NCBI GenBank assembly: GCA_963761755.1
Contig: CAVXIC010000039.1
Location: 558,001 to 622,000, forward strand
Direction of reading: 5' to 3'
Length of the DNA: 64,000 nt
Source of the DNA: CAJXVA01 sp963761755
GTDB lineage: Bacteria > Myxococcota_A > Polyangia > Nannocystales > Nannocystaceae
A model generated the notes under the pieces. The model was not told where the DNA came from, did not search any database, and saw only the letters and a program-made list of their open reading frames with translations. The position numbers and the translations under genes are program-made. Below, piece by piece: positions 1 to 9,020 of this stretch (its first letter is position 1; every line of letters begins with the position of its first letter).

Positions 1-579
1 CGCAGCCGCGACCGCGATCGCGACGAGCCACGGCACGACGACCGGCCAGGCCGCACCCCGCAGCAGCGGCCCGAGCACCGTCAGCGCGATGATGAGCATC
101 GCCACGCCCTTGCCCTTGAGCGGAATCGCCGCGAAGTAGCGCAGCGGGCGGTCGCCGAACACGAAGCCGAACGCCGTCACAGCAGCAAGGTCGATGGCCG
201 TCGTTCCGCCGACCGCGGTCTCCGCGACGGCGGGCACCACCAGCGCGAGCACGACCGATGTGAGGTGCCCCGCGAGGCCCGCACCGAGGACCAGCAAGAG
301 GTACTTGCGAGGGCCCCAGAATCCCTCCAGTTCGCTACCGATGAACCACTGGATGAGCGCCGTACCCAACAGAAGCGTCAGCGCGCCCTGCGGGAAGATG
401 AAGTTGGTGGTGACCGGCGTCCAGATGTCGATGCCCTGCAGCACCCGGGCAGGCAACAGCACCAGACGCGCGGCGACCGGTTGATCACCGAGCATCGCTG
501 AAGCGACCGCGACCACCGCAAAGAGCACGAACGCCCCGCGACGGAACTTGGGCAACGAAGCAAAGGGACTGGACGCCAC
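1..579 (-). CDS. Rhomboid-like membrane protein, likely inactive (partial, 3' end outside window)
   Basis: The 193 visible codons encode a polytopic inner-membrane protein. It has an N-terminal hydrophobic helix (FVLFAVVAVASAML), a loop, then a rhomboid-style segment: an amphipathic NFIFPQGALTLL stretch followed by FIGSELEGFWGPRKY and LLLVLGAGLAGHL. The E-x-x-G/W-G-x-x-K/R-Y signature is typical of the rhomboid fold. Where a protease would carry GxSG, the sequence reads GGTTAID, so no catalytic serine is seen; a non-proteolytic rhomboid relative is inferred. GTG at 579 is chosen because a TAAGCT -10-like box ends at 586. GTG at 585 is in frame but almost touches that box. The C-terminus, where a catalytic His would lie, is outside the window. 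Confidence 0.7.
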   Translation of the reverse strand, partial: MASSPFASLPKFRRGAFVLFAVVAVASAMLGDQPVAARLVLLPARVLQGIDIWTPVTTNFIFPQGALTLLLGTALIQWFIGSELEGFWGPRKYLLLVLGAGLAGHLTSVVLALVVPAVAETAVGGTTAIDLAAVTAFGFVFGDRPLRYFAAIPLKGKGVAMLIIALTVLGPLLRGAAWPVVVPWLVAIAVAAA

Positions 580-585
580 CTGCAC

Positions 586-591
586 AGCTTA
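586..591 (-). promoter_or_regulatory. -10-like element for the rhomboid-like gene
   Basis: TAAGCT, preceded by TGC, lies 6 nt upstream of the GTG start at 579. It matches the TAnnnT pattern found before several other genes in this window. No clear -35 was identified. Confidence 0.3.
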
Positions 592-622
592 GCAGGCGAA
601 GAACGCCTGGGGGATGGTGCCA

Positions 623-656
623 ACGGGCCGTTCAGGCCCGTCTACGCGCGTTTTTT
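623..656 (+). terminator. Perfect 7-bp hairpin followed by a six-T run
   Basis: ACGGGCC (623-629) and GGCCCGT (635-641) form a perfect stem with a 5-nt loop, and TTTTTT follows at 651-656. It has the look of an intrinsic terminator reading rightward, but it lies between two divergent genes and just before the small plus-strand gene. It may therefore be an operator or leader hairpin rather than a terminator. The gap of nine bases between stem and T-run is longer than usual. Confidence 0.35.
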
Positions 657-689
657 GTGTCGGTGGGCAACGATCGGCAGGCTCGGCCC

Positions 690-998
690 ATGGGCATCGA
701 GCGTCGCCGCCATCGTCTGTTCGTCACGCACCACACCGAGTATCACCTTCGCCTCGGCGAATGCGTCGGTGTCCGAGATCGCGGAAGCGGTCGCTGGTAC
801 CGCGACCACGCGGCGCTGCGCCTGCACGCCGTGACCGTCCCTGCGATGGGCAGGGACGACGCGTGGCTCGGTGAACGCCTCAAGTTCTTCGGCAACCAGA
901 CCGACGTGGTGACCAGCCCGGTGGTGGACGTGGGCCGGCCGGACAAGGCCTCCCTCGAGCACTACATCAGTCTGGCCACCGCGGGCGCGATCGGCTGA
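690..998 (+). CDS. Small conserved-looking hypothetical protein
   Basis: The 102-residue product is soluble, basic at the N-terminus (MGIERRRHRLFVTHHTEYHL) and ends in SLEHYISLATAGAIG. No signal peptide, membrane segment or known motif is seen. ATG at 690 is chosen because the readable protein character begins there; an in-frame ATG at 657 would add eleven residues that look like non-coding translation. The gene converges on the lipoprotein gene that ends at 1005. An open antisense frame (642-962) also exists, but its composition looks like a shadow. Function unknown. Confidence 0.55.
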   Translation: MGIERRRHRLFVTHHTEYHLRLGECVGVRDRGSGRWYRDHAALRLHAVTVPAMGRDDAWLGERLKFFGNQTDVVTSPVVDVGRPDKASLEHYISLATAGAIG

Positions 999-1004
999 AC
1001 GAGC

Positions 1005-1985
1005 TCAGCCTTCCTTGTCGTCTTCGGCGGCGGGTTCGGCTTTCTCTTCGCCTTCGGCTTTCTCTTCGCCTTCGGCTTTCTCTTCGCCTTCGGCTTTCTC
1101 TTCGCCGTCGGCTTTCTCTTCGCCGTCGGCTTTCTCTTCGGCCGCATCTGCGCCTTCGGCCGCTTCTGCGCCTTCGGCCGCGTCTGCACCTTCGGCCGCT
1201 TCTGCGCCTTCGGCCGCGTCTGCGCCTTCGGCCTTCTCTTCGACCGCGCCGGCGGAGGGCGCGTCTTCACCGTCGTAGCAGCACATCACGCCGCCGTTGC
1301 GCTCGGAGGTCATCGCGCCGCACCCCTCGGTCGTGCCGCGGGAGATCTGGGTCTTGCCCTTCCACACGGCGTCCTTGCACTTGCCGGGCAAGCAGTCGTT
1401 GCCGCAGCAGACGGGCTCGGCACCGATGCCCGCCTGCACGCACGGAAAGTCGGTGTTCTTGGTGACGCGGGGGCACGGATCGATCTCGTCGGTGGGCGAG
1501 TGACTCATGCCTGCGTTGAAGCGACCCGGGCCAGCGCTGTCGCACTGCGCCTGCGTCGTACGGGTCTTGAGGTCGTCGGATTTTCCATCCGTGCCGCACA
1601 CGTGCCAGCCAGGCGCGCACACGTCGCTGGGGACGGCGCACTCGGCCCCGTCGTCACCACACGCCTTGCCCGTCGGCTTGTCTCGAAGGGACTTGCTCTC
1701 CTTCCACTTCCCGAGGCAACCGGCGATGCGCGGGTTCTTCTCGATGTCGGCGAAGCCCTCTCGTTGACCGTCTGCACACCCGGCGATCTTGGGATCGATC
1801 TTTTCACTTTCGACGAACTTGTACTTCTCGACCGCGCCGGGGCGGTCGCCGTCGTAGTAGTCGCCTTGGTAGGGACCGGAGCCGCACGTGCATCCGGACT
1901 GGACCAACAGAGCCGCCACGGAGGCGGTCGCAAGCGCAAGCTGCGGGAATCGTAAGAGCCCGAACATGCGCAGGAGCATAGGCAA
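1005..1985 (-). CDS. Cys-rich lipoprotein with acidic repeat tail
   Basis: The 326-residue product starts with a basic/hydrophobic signal and a lipobox (LLVQSGC, Cys near residue 32), so it should be lipid-anchored in the envelope. The mature body to about residue 240 holds about 16 cysteines, including CCGNDC and MCCYDG, which suggests a disulfide-bonded fold. The last ~80 residues are low complexity, with two adjoining 6-residue repeat types (AEGADA/AEGAEA, then GEEKAE/GEEKAD). It is the third gene after tatB-tatC on the same strand, 74 bp behind tatC. Its own signal is Sec/lipoprotein type, not twin-arginine. Function unknown; the cysteine body may bind a surface ligand. Confidence 0.8.
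   Translation of the reverse strand: MPMLLRMFGLLRFPQLALATASVAALLVQSGCTCGSGPYQGDYYDGDRPGAVEKYKFVESEKIDPKIAGCADGQREGFADIEKNPRIAGCLGKWKESKSLRDKPTGKACGDDGAECAVPSDVCAPGWHVCGTDGKSDDLKTRTTQAQCDSAGPGRFNAGMSHSPTDEIDPCPRVTKNTDFPCVQAGIGAEPVCCGNDCLPGKCKDAVWKGKTQISRGTTEGCGAMTSERNGGVMCCYDGEDAPSAGAVEEKAEGADAAEGAEAAEGADAAEGAEAAEGADAAEEKADGEEKADGEEKAEGEEKAEGEEKAEGEEKAEPAAEDDKEG
1035..1140 (-). repeat. 18-bp coding tandem repeat, about six copies (GEEKAE/D)
   Basis: Copies of TTCGGCTTTCTCTTCGCC start at 1035, 1053, 1071 and 1089, followed by G-initial variants at 1107 and 1125. They are nearly identical at DNA level, including third codon positions, so recent slippage or unequal exchange is likely. They encode the acidic/Lys tail of the lipoprotein. 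Confidence 0.9.
1144..1233 (-). repeat. Second 18-bp coding tandem repeat, five copies (AEGADA/AEGAEA)
   Basis: Five 18-bp units start at 1144, 1162, 1180, 1198 and 1216. They differ mainly at the third base (A/T/G), which alternates Asp and Glu in the protein. The array directly adjoins the GEEKAE array and lies in the same frame. Confidence 0.9.
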
Positions 1986-2059
1986 GCTCGGTCCCGGTTC
2001 AAAGGGGTCCAGGTGCCAATTCCGCGCATTTCTTCTGACGAAGATCGTACGGCAGGGCT

Positions 2060-2935
2060 TTAGCCGTCCTTGTCGTCCTCTTCGTCGTCCATCTCGGCCA
2101 ACTCGGCCTCGAGACGGCCGACCCGCTCACGCTCGTCCTTGCCCACGACGTACGCCACGCCCACGCTCGCCCAGAACAGCGCGATCATGGGCGCAGCCAT
2201 GAGCACCTGGGTCACCGGCTCGGGCGGCGTCAGCAAGGCACCGACGATGAAGAAGACCAACGTCATGACCTTCCAGTGCCGCACCAGCGTCATGTGGGTG
2301 ATCACCCCGGCCTTGGCCAAGAAGAACACGCCCAGCGGGAACTCGAACATGGCGCCGAAGCCGAGCAGGAGCCGGGTCTCGTACTGAACGTAGCTCTCGT
2401 AGGTGAAGTTGGGCCGGATCGCCACCTCACCACCGCCGGTATCCAGCGAATACTGCAGGAAGAAGTCGGTCGCGACCGGCAGCACGAAGTAGTAGCAAAA
2501 CATCCCGCCGCCGAGGAACATCACCGCACTGGTCGCCACGAAGGGCACCACCAGATTGCGCTCGCTCCGGTACAGGCCCGGCGCGATGAACATCCACAGC
2601 TGGTAGAAGACGATCGGCCCGGCGATGAAGATCGCGACGATGACGGCGATTCGCAGGTCGGTGAGGAACGTCTCCAGAGCGCTCAGCGCCTGAAGCTCGG
2701 CGACCCCCTCCAACCCGACCGAGACCCAAGACTCGTAGAAGGGCGCGAGCATGATCGCACGCAGCTCGGCGACGAAGACGTAGCAGAGCACGAACGCCGC
2801 GACGATCCCCATGGCGGACCGGACGAGCCGCTTGCGCAGCTCAATGAGATGGTCGAAGAACGACATGGGCACGTCGTCCTCGGGTCCCTTGGCGTCGGAG
2901 TCTTGCTCGTCTTGGTCGTCTTTCTTGTCGGCCAC
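2060..2935 (-). CDS. tatC: Sec-independent protein translocase subunit TatC
   Basis: The 291-residue product is the twin-arginine signal receptor of the Tat pathway, which exports folded proteins. An acidic N-terminal extension of ~22 residues precedes the family motif MSFFDHLIELRKRLVRS. Six membrane segments follow, including FIAGPIVFYQLWMFIAPGLY and the conserved FEFPLGVFFL stretch. An acidic C-terminal tail (DDEEDDKDG) is unusual in length but not in kind. It follows tatB on the minus strand. A Tat-type signal in the DUF1552 protein at 27014 marks one likely client. Confidence 0.96.
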   Translation of the reverse strand: MADKKDDQDEQDSDAKGPEDDVPMSFFDHLIELRKRLVRSAMGIVAAFVLCYVFVAELRAIMLAPFYESWVSVGLEGVAELQALSALETFLTDLRIAVIVAIFIAGPIVFYQLWMFIAPGLYRSERNLVVPFVATSAVMFLGGGMFCYYFVLPVATDFFLQYSLDTGGGEVAIRPNFTYESYVQYETRLLLGFGAMFEFPLGVFFLAKAGVITHMTLVRHWKVMTLVFFIVGALLTPPEPVTQVLMAAPMIALFWASVGVAYVVGKDERERVGRLEAELAEMDDEEDDKDG

Positions 2936-2976
2936 GCGTGTGTCCTATGTCTGCCCTGTTGGGCCCGTGAAAGTAC

Positions 2977-3616
2977 TCAGGCGGCGCCCTGGTTGTGCGC
3001 GTCGGTGCCGGGGGCCTTGTCGCCCTTGGCGGGCGCGGGCTCCGGACGCGCGTCGGGGGCACCGGAGGCCGGGGCGTCGGGGACGCTGGGCGGCTTGGGT
3101 GGGGTGCGGGAGGGCGGCGCTGCTGCGACCGGCTCCTCCCGAGCGGGAGACGCCGCCGCGTCGGGGGCGTGCCCGTCGTGATCGTGCTCGTGCCCGTCGT
3201 GCTCGTGCCCGTCGTGGCCGTGCTCGCCCTGCTGGTGCCCATCGCTTTCGGCGAGCGTCGCCGTCGGCGTTTTCGGCCGCCATCTCTTGCTGCTTCTGCT
3301 CCAGCTTGGCCTGGTTGGCCTTCAGCAGCTTCTGCTGCGCCTTCCGCATCTCGGCCCGGGCTTTCATGAGCTCGCGCCGGGCGTCGTTCTCGACCTGCCG
3401 GATCTGGCCCTTGGTGCCCTTGACGAGCTCCTGGATCTCATCAACGCCATCAGCGCTCATGATGGTTTCCTTGAACTCGTCGGCGGTCGCACGCAGCTGC
3501 CCCCAGAGCTTCGCAATGCTCCGGAGCATCTTGGGCAGCTCACGAGGGTTGAACAGCATGAGCGCAACCACCGCGACGACGACCATTTCCATGGGGCCGA
3601 TGCCGAAGAAGGACAC
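2977..3616 (-). CDS. tatB: Sec-independent translocase protein TatB/TatA family, with apparent +1 frameshift in the tail
   Basis: The N-terminus MSFFGIGPMEMVVVAVVALM is a TatA/B membrane helix with an acidic residue at position 10, followed by NPRELPKMLRS and a long amphipathic/coiled-coil helix to about residue 120. TatB is favoured over TatA because it lies directly before tatC. GTG at 3616 is the start. After ENADGDA the reading frame turns Arg-rich and runs to 2945. The frame one base further on instead gives a natural His/Asp-rich stretch (EHGHDGHEHDGHEHDHDGH), then a Pro/Ala tail, and stops at 2977. The span has 3n+1 bases, so one extra base near 3235-3275 would restore a 212-residue protein. 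A sequence error or a true mutation are both possible. Confidence 0.85.
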
Positions 3617-3622
3617 GGCGCC

Positions 3623-3628
3623 ACAATA
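3623..3628 (-). promoter_or_regulatory. -10-like element for the tatB-tatC operon
   Basis: TATTGT (minus strand, within GCTGCTATTGTGG) ends 6 nt before the GTG start of tatB. The spacing implies a very short or absent 5' leader. It fits the TAnnnT pattern seen at other starts here. Confidence 0.3.
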
Positions 3629-3775
3629 GCAGCGCTGGAGCAGCCGAGCGAGGGGCGAAGCCGGGGCTCGTTGCCCCCGGTGGGTCCGCTACACGAAAAA
3701 CGAAACGCCGAGCGTGTGTGCGCCGCGCTGGCCGCGCCTGAGCGATGCCCTGGAGCGACCCCCACGAGATGGGAT

Positions 3776-5504
3776 TCAGCCCATCGCTTCCCGCAGCACG
3801 GTGAGCTGCACGCGCTGGGCTGCGGTCGCGTGCTCGAGGTTCGAGAGCCGCTCGATCGCCGTACGCACCGAATCCATCTGCGTGCGATGAGCGTCGTGCA
3901 GCTGATTGACCATCTCGCTGATCGACTCGATCGCCCGCGTGATCTGACGACTGCCCCGCGTCTGCTCTTGCGTCGAGCGCTCCACGTGCCGGGTGATCGC
4001 CTTCATCTTCTCGGCCGAGCGCATGATCTGTTCAGCCCCGCGCGCCTGCTCGGCGGTGGCCGTCGCAACCTGCTGCACGGTCGTCGCGACCACGTTGATC
4101 GCGTCGGTGACCTGCTTGGAGCCCTTGGTCTGCTCGACCGTCGCCCGCGCGATCTCCCTGACCATCTGGGTGGCTCGCCGCGCGGCGTCCGAAATGCGCT
4201 TGAGCGCATCCTCGGCCTGGTGACTGACCCGGACACCATCATCGACGCTCTTGGAGGAGCGCTGCACCACGATGACCGCGTTCCGGCTCTCGCGCTGGAC
4301 CGACTTGATGATCTCGGCGATCTCCTTGGTGCTGGTCGCGGACCGCTCCGCGAGATCCTTGATCTCGTCGGCCACCACGGCGAAGCCCTTGCCGTGTTCA
4401 CCGGCTTGGGCGGCGATGATGGCCGCGTTGAGCGCGAGCAGGTTGGTCTGCTCGGAGACGTCGTCGATGACGCTGAGGATCTTGCCGATCGCCTCGATGC
4501 GGCCGCCGAGACTCGAGATCACGCTGACGGCATCCGCCGCGGACAGCTTGATCATGTTGATCACCTCGATGGTCTGGTTGATCGCATCGACGCCGCCCTC
4601 GGCAGCCCAGACGACTTCCTCGGAGAGCTGCGCGGTCTCGTTGGCGTTGTTCTCGACCTGCTGAATCGAGATGTCCATCTCGTTCATCGCCGATGAGGTT
4701 TCCTCGGCGGTGCTCGACAAGGCCTCGATGTTCTTGGCGACCTCCTTGACCGAGAAGGTCATCTCCTCGATCGACGTGGCCGTCTGCTGAACCGACGCCG
4801 CGAGGTTGAACATGGACTCGGCGACTTCGTCGTTGGCGGCCGCCATCTCGAGAATGGAGCTCGAACTCTCCTCGGCGTTGGAGGCGAGCAACTCGACGCT
4901 CTCGGAGATGCCCTTGAGCCCCTGGTCGATGTTGTCCATCGCCGAACGGGTCTCATCGAGGTTCCCCATCGCGTCGCCCAGATGGCGCTCGAGACCATCC
5001 ATCGCTTCGGGCGCGGCACCGACGGCGACCGAGGCGGGCTGGGGCGCGGGCGCTTCACCCACGGGCCGCTGTGCCGCCGCCGACTGCGTCGCTCGCAGCG
5101 TGGTGACCTCGTCCTCCATCTCGGCCAGCGCCTTGGTGCACTGCGCCGCCTCGTCACGCGCCGTCGCGGCCGCCGCTTCGTGTTCGCGGGCCGCTTTCTT
5201 CGCCGCATCGAGTTCGGTGCGCAGACGATCGACTTCGGTCGCGTCGACTGCGGGCTGGCCTTGCAGCGCCTTGAGCTCGGCGTTGCTCTCTCGCAGCTGC
5301 TGCTGACTCTCGAGAGACAGCCGCCAGCGCGGCCTGTAGTTCGCCGGCGATCAGCCAGCTCGTGATCGCAGCGCCGCCCGAAAGAAGAGCGGCGATCGCT
5401 GGTCCCCAGCTCTCGGTGGCGAAGACGACGACCACGGCGGCCGCGGCCGCTGCGGCGAGCGCGGGCAGGAGCGGGGGAATCCGGGGGGTGGGGTTCTCTG
5501 CCAC
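3776..5504 (-). CDS. Membrane-anchored methyl-accepting chemotaxis protein, with apparent +1 frameshift near the N-terminus
   Basis: The C-terminal ~400 residues are a chemoreceptor signalling hairpin. The tip reads EQTNLLALNAAIIAAQAGEHG followed by KGFAVVADEIKDLAERS, which couples to CheA/CheW. The uninterrupted frame begins at Met 5119, but the same frame extends upstream as coiled coil (LESQQQLRESNAELKALQG). The frame before it encodes, from GTG 5504, two membrane helices (PALAAAAAAAVVVVFATES and AIAALLSGGAAITSWLIAG) and GELQAALAAVS. The two halves join if one extra base lies near 5305-5335; the whole span is 3n+1 bases (575 residues). There is almost no periplasmic domain. The tip reads IIAAQAGE rather than the usual IEAARAGE. 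No C-terminal CheR/CheB pentapeptide is seen. Confidence 0.85.
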
Positions 5505-5514
5505 GAGGAGCCCG

Positions 5515-5520
5515 ATTGTA
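5515..5520 (-). promoter_or_regulatory. -10-like element for the chemoreceptor gene
   Basis: TACAAT on the minus strand lies 10 nt upstream of GTG 5504. This supports the longer chemoreceptor with membrane helices rather than a start at 5119. Confidence 0.35.
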
Positions 5521-5610
5521 CTGATCCGGCGCCGAACGGTCCAAGCGGACGGCCCGTAGTGAGCCGGACCCCCGGATCCCGGATCTCGGGCCCCCGAACT
5601 GCGCGGGTGT

Positions 5611-6564
5611 TCACAGCAGCGACAGCTGCGTCGCCTCACCGTGCACGATCACGTCGGCACCGATCGATCGCAGCCAGGTCGCTCCAGACGCAACCCACAC
5701 CGGATCTCCGGTCAGGAAGACCGCGGGCTGGCCGCAGCGCTCCCAAAACGACTTCAAGGCGACGCGGTCGACCCGCCCTGGACAGGACACGTCGACCGTT
5801 TCCACGACCCGGTCGGGGGAACGCTTCTCGAGCCAGCCCTTGAGGTGGCTCCGGACGGGCTCGGGCGCGTCGACGAGGGCGACCGCGACGACCTCGTGGC
5901 GCCGCAGGCCGGCCCCATCGAGCGCATCCTGGGGCCACAGGAGCACGGGAGCTTCCGGATCGAGCGCGACGACGTGAGGACTGAACCGGGGGTGCGCGGC
6001 GACCTTCACCGTGCCCGCGCAAGCCTGCGCGACCTGAACGGCACCCACGGTGCTGCTGATCAGCAGCAAGACCTCGCCGCCGAGCTGGGTGAGCAGCTGG
6101 ATTCCTCGCGCGCTGAACTTCTTGGGCGCCGGATCCAGCGCCCACTGGGGACTGGCCCTCAAGAGCAGCCAGTCGCACTTGGCCGGGGTCGCACCCGGGC
6201 CCAGGGCCCATGTATAGAGGCAGGACGGACCGCCCGCGCGGGGCTCCATCAGCAGCGACGAGCCGCCCAGCGGGAGCCCGGACGCGAGCGTCTGCAGCCG
6301 AAGTCGGCCGACGCCGAAGTCGCGGCCGTGGTCGACGAGGACGGCCCGCGCCAGCGAGGTGCGTTGGGTCGGCGAGAGGTTCGCCAGCGCGAGGCCGTAG
6401 AGGAGATCGCGATGCCCCATCCACGCGCCGGGGGCCAAGCGCTGCTGCGCGCCGAGGTGGGAGAGGAAACACGTGCGACCGGGCTGCGTGTCGTCGATGC
6501 TCAGCCGCGCATGCGCGAGCATGAGCTGCACCGCTTCAGCTTCCGCTGTCAGGTCTCGCGCCAC
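5611..6564 (-). CDS. Hypothetical protein downstream of tadA
   Basis: The product has 317 residues, is soluble and is of mixed alpha/beta composition, with no signal peptide or membrane helix. Segments such as GGEVLLLISSTVGAVQVA and PAVFLTGDPVWVASGATWL resemble buried beta strands followed by turns, but I recognise no family motif. The start is GTG at 6564, five bases after the tadA stop, so the two genes are probably cotranscribed and coupled. Function unknown; the coupling to a tRNA-editing gene is the only context clue. Confidence 0.75.
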   Translation of the reverse strand: MARDLTAEAEAVQLMLAHARLSIDDTQPGRTCFLSHLGAQQRLAPGAWMGHRDLLYGLALANLSPTQRTSLARAVLVDHGRDFGVGRLRLQTLASGLPLGGSSLLMEPRAGGPSCLYTWALGPGATPAKCDWLLLRASPQWALDPAPKKFSARGIQLLTQLGGEVLLLISSTVGAVQVAQACAGTVKVAAHPRFSPHVVALDPEAPVLLWPQDALDGAGLRRHEVVAVALVDAPEPVRSHLKGWLEKRSPDRVVETVDVSCPGRVDRVALKSFWERCGQPAVFLTGDPVWVASGATWLRSIGADVIVHGEATQLSLL

Positions 6565-6569
6565 CGGGC

Positions 6570-7055
6570 TCAGGATATCTCGCGCGCCTTGTGCTTGGCG
6601 CGTGCGGCTCGAAAAAAGCTGCGGAGCTGGTCCGCGCAGAGATCCGCGAGGACGCCGGCGGTGACCTCCATGCGGTGGTTGAGCCGCGGGTCGTCACACA
6701 GGCCGTACAGGGAGCGGACCGCGCCCGCCTTGGGGTCGCTCGCGCCATAGACCACGCGCGCCACCCGGGCGTTGACCAGCGTCCCCGCGCACATCGGGCA
6801 CGGCTCGAGCGTGACGTACAGCGTGGCCCCGTCGACGCGCCACCGCTTCATCGTCCGGCACGCCTCCCGCAGCGCGACGATCTCCGCGTGCCCCGTCGGG
6901 TCGGCCTCGAGCTCTCGCCGATTTCCCCCACGCCCGATGATGACGCCGTCGAGGACGACGATCGCACCGACCGGCACGTCCCCGGCCGCCGCCGCCGCTT
7001 GGGCGATGCGAAGCGCCTCCTGCATGTAGCGGACGTCTTGGGCGGCCACGTTCAC
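6570..7055 (-). CDS. tadA: tRNA-specific adenosine deaminase TadA
   Basis: The 161-residue product deaminates A34 to inosine in the tRNA-Arg(ACG) anticodon. The zinc-binding signature is complete: GHAEIVAL (His ligand plus proton-shuttle Glu) and PCPMCAG (two Cys ligands). GDVPVGAIVV and NHRMEVTAGV also match the family. The open frame extends far upstream, but that part overlaps the acyl-CoA dehydrogenase gene and is a shadow. GTG at 7055 gives the usual length; GTG 7049 and ATG 7025 (MQEALRIAQ) are alternatives. Confidence 0.95.
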   Translation of the reverse strand: MNVAAQDVRYMQEALRIAQAAAAAGDVPVGAIVVLDGVIIGRGGNRRELEADPTGHAEIVALREACRTMKRWRVDGATLYVTLEPCPMCAGTLVNARVARVVYGASDPKAGAVRSLYGLCDDPRLNHRMEVTAGVLADLCADQLRSFFRAARAKHKAREIS

Positions 7056-7091
7056 GGCATGAGCGTGCCAGGGTGAGGGTGCCTCGCGCAA

Positions 7092-7127
7092 CGAAGCCCC
7101 CGCATCGCCAGGCGACCGGAGGCTTCG
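7092..7127 (-). terminator. Possible terminator after the acyl-CoA dehydrogenase gene
   Basis: CGAAGCC (7092-7098) pairs with GGCTTCG (7121-7127) around a GC-rich 22-nt loop. There is no T-run. It lies in the 91-bp gap between the dehydrogenase stop and tadA. Confidence 0.25.
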
Positions 7128-7146
7128 ACGAGGGCGCCCAGCGGCC

Positions 7147-8961
<1,815 letters not shown>

Positions 8962-9020
8962 GTCTCTTGGGCAGTCTATAAGGCTTTCGAACAACGGCCA
9001 CAAGACGCGTTGAGGGCCGC

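Noticed and set aside
642..962. 106-codon minus-strand gene opposite the small hypothetical
   Set aside because: Its composition (many His/Arg/Val in a shadow pattern) is weaker than the plus-strand reading. Both cannot be excluded, but the plus strand is better.
1035..1233. CRISPR-like array or non-coding repeat
   Set aside because: The 18-bp units have no unique spacers and encode the tail of a lipoprotein with an intact signal peptide.
2945..3240. Arg-rich C-terminus of TatB in the unshifted frame
   Set aside because: Arg-rich, repetitive composition is typical of an off-frame reading of GC-rich DNA. The other frame gives natural protein composition and a stop before tatC.
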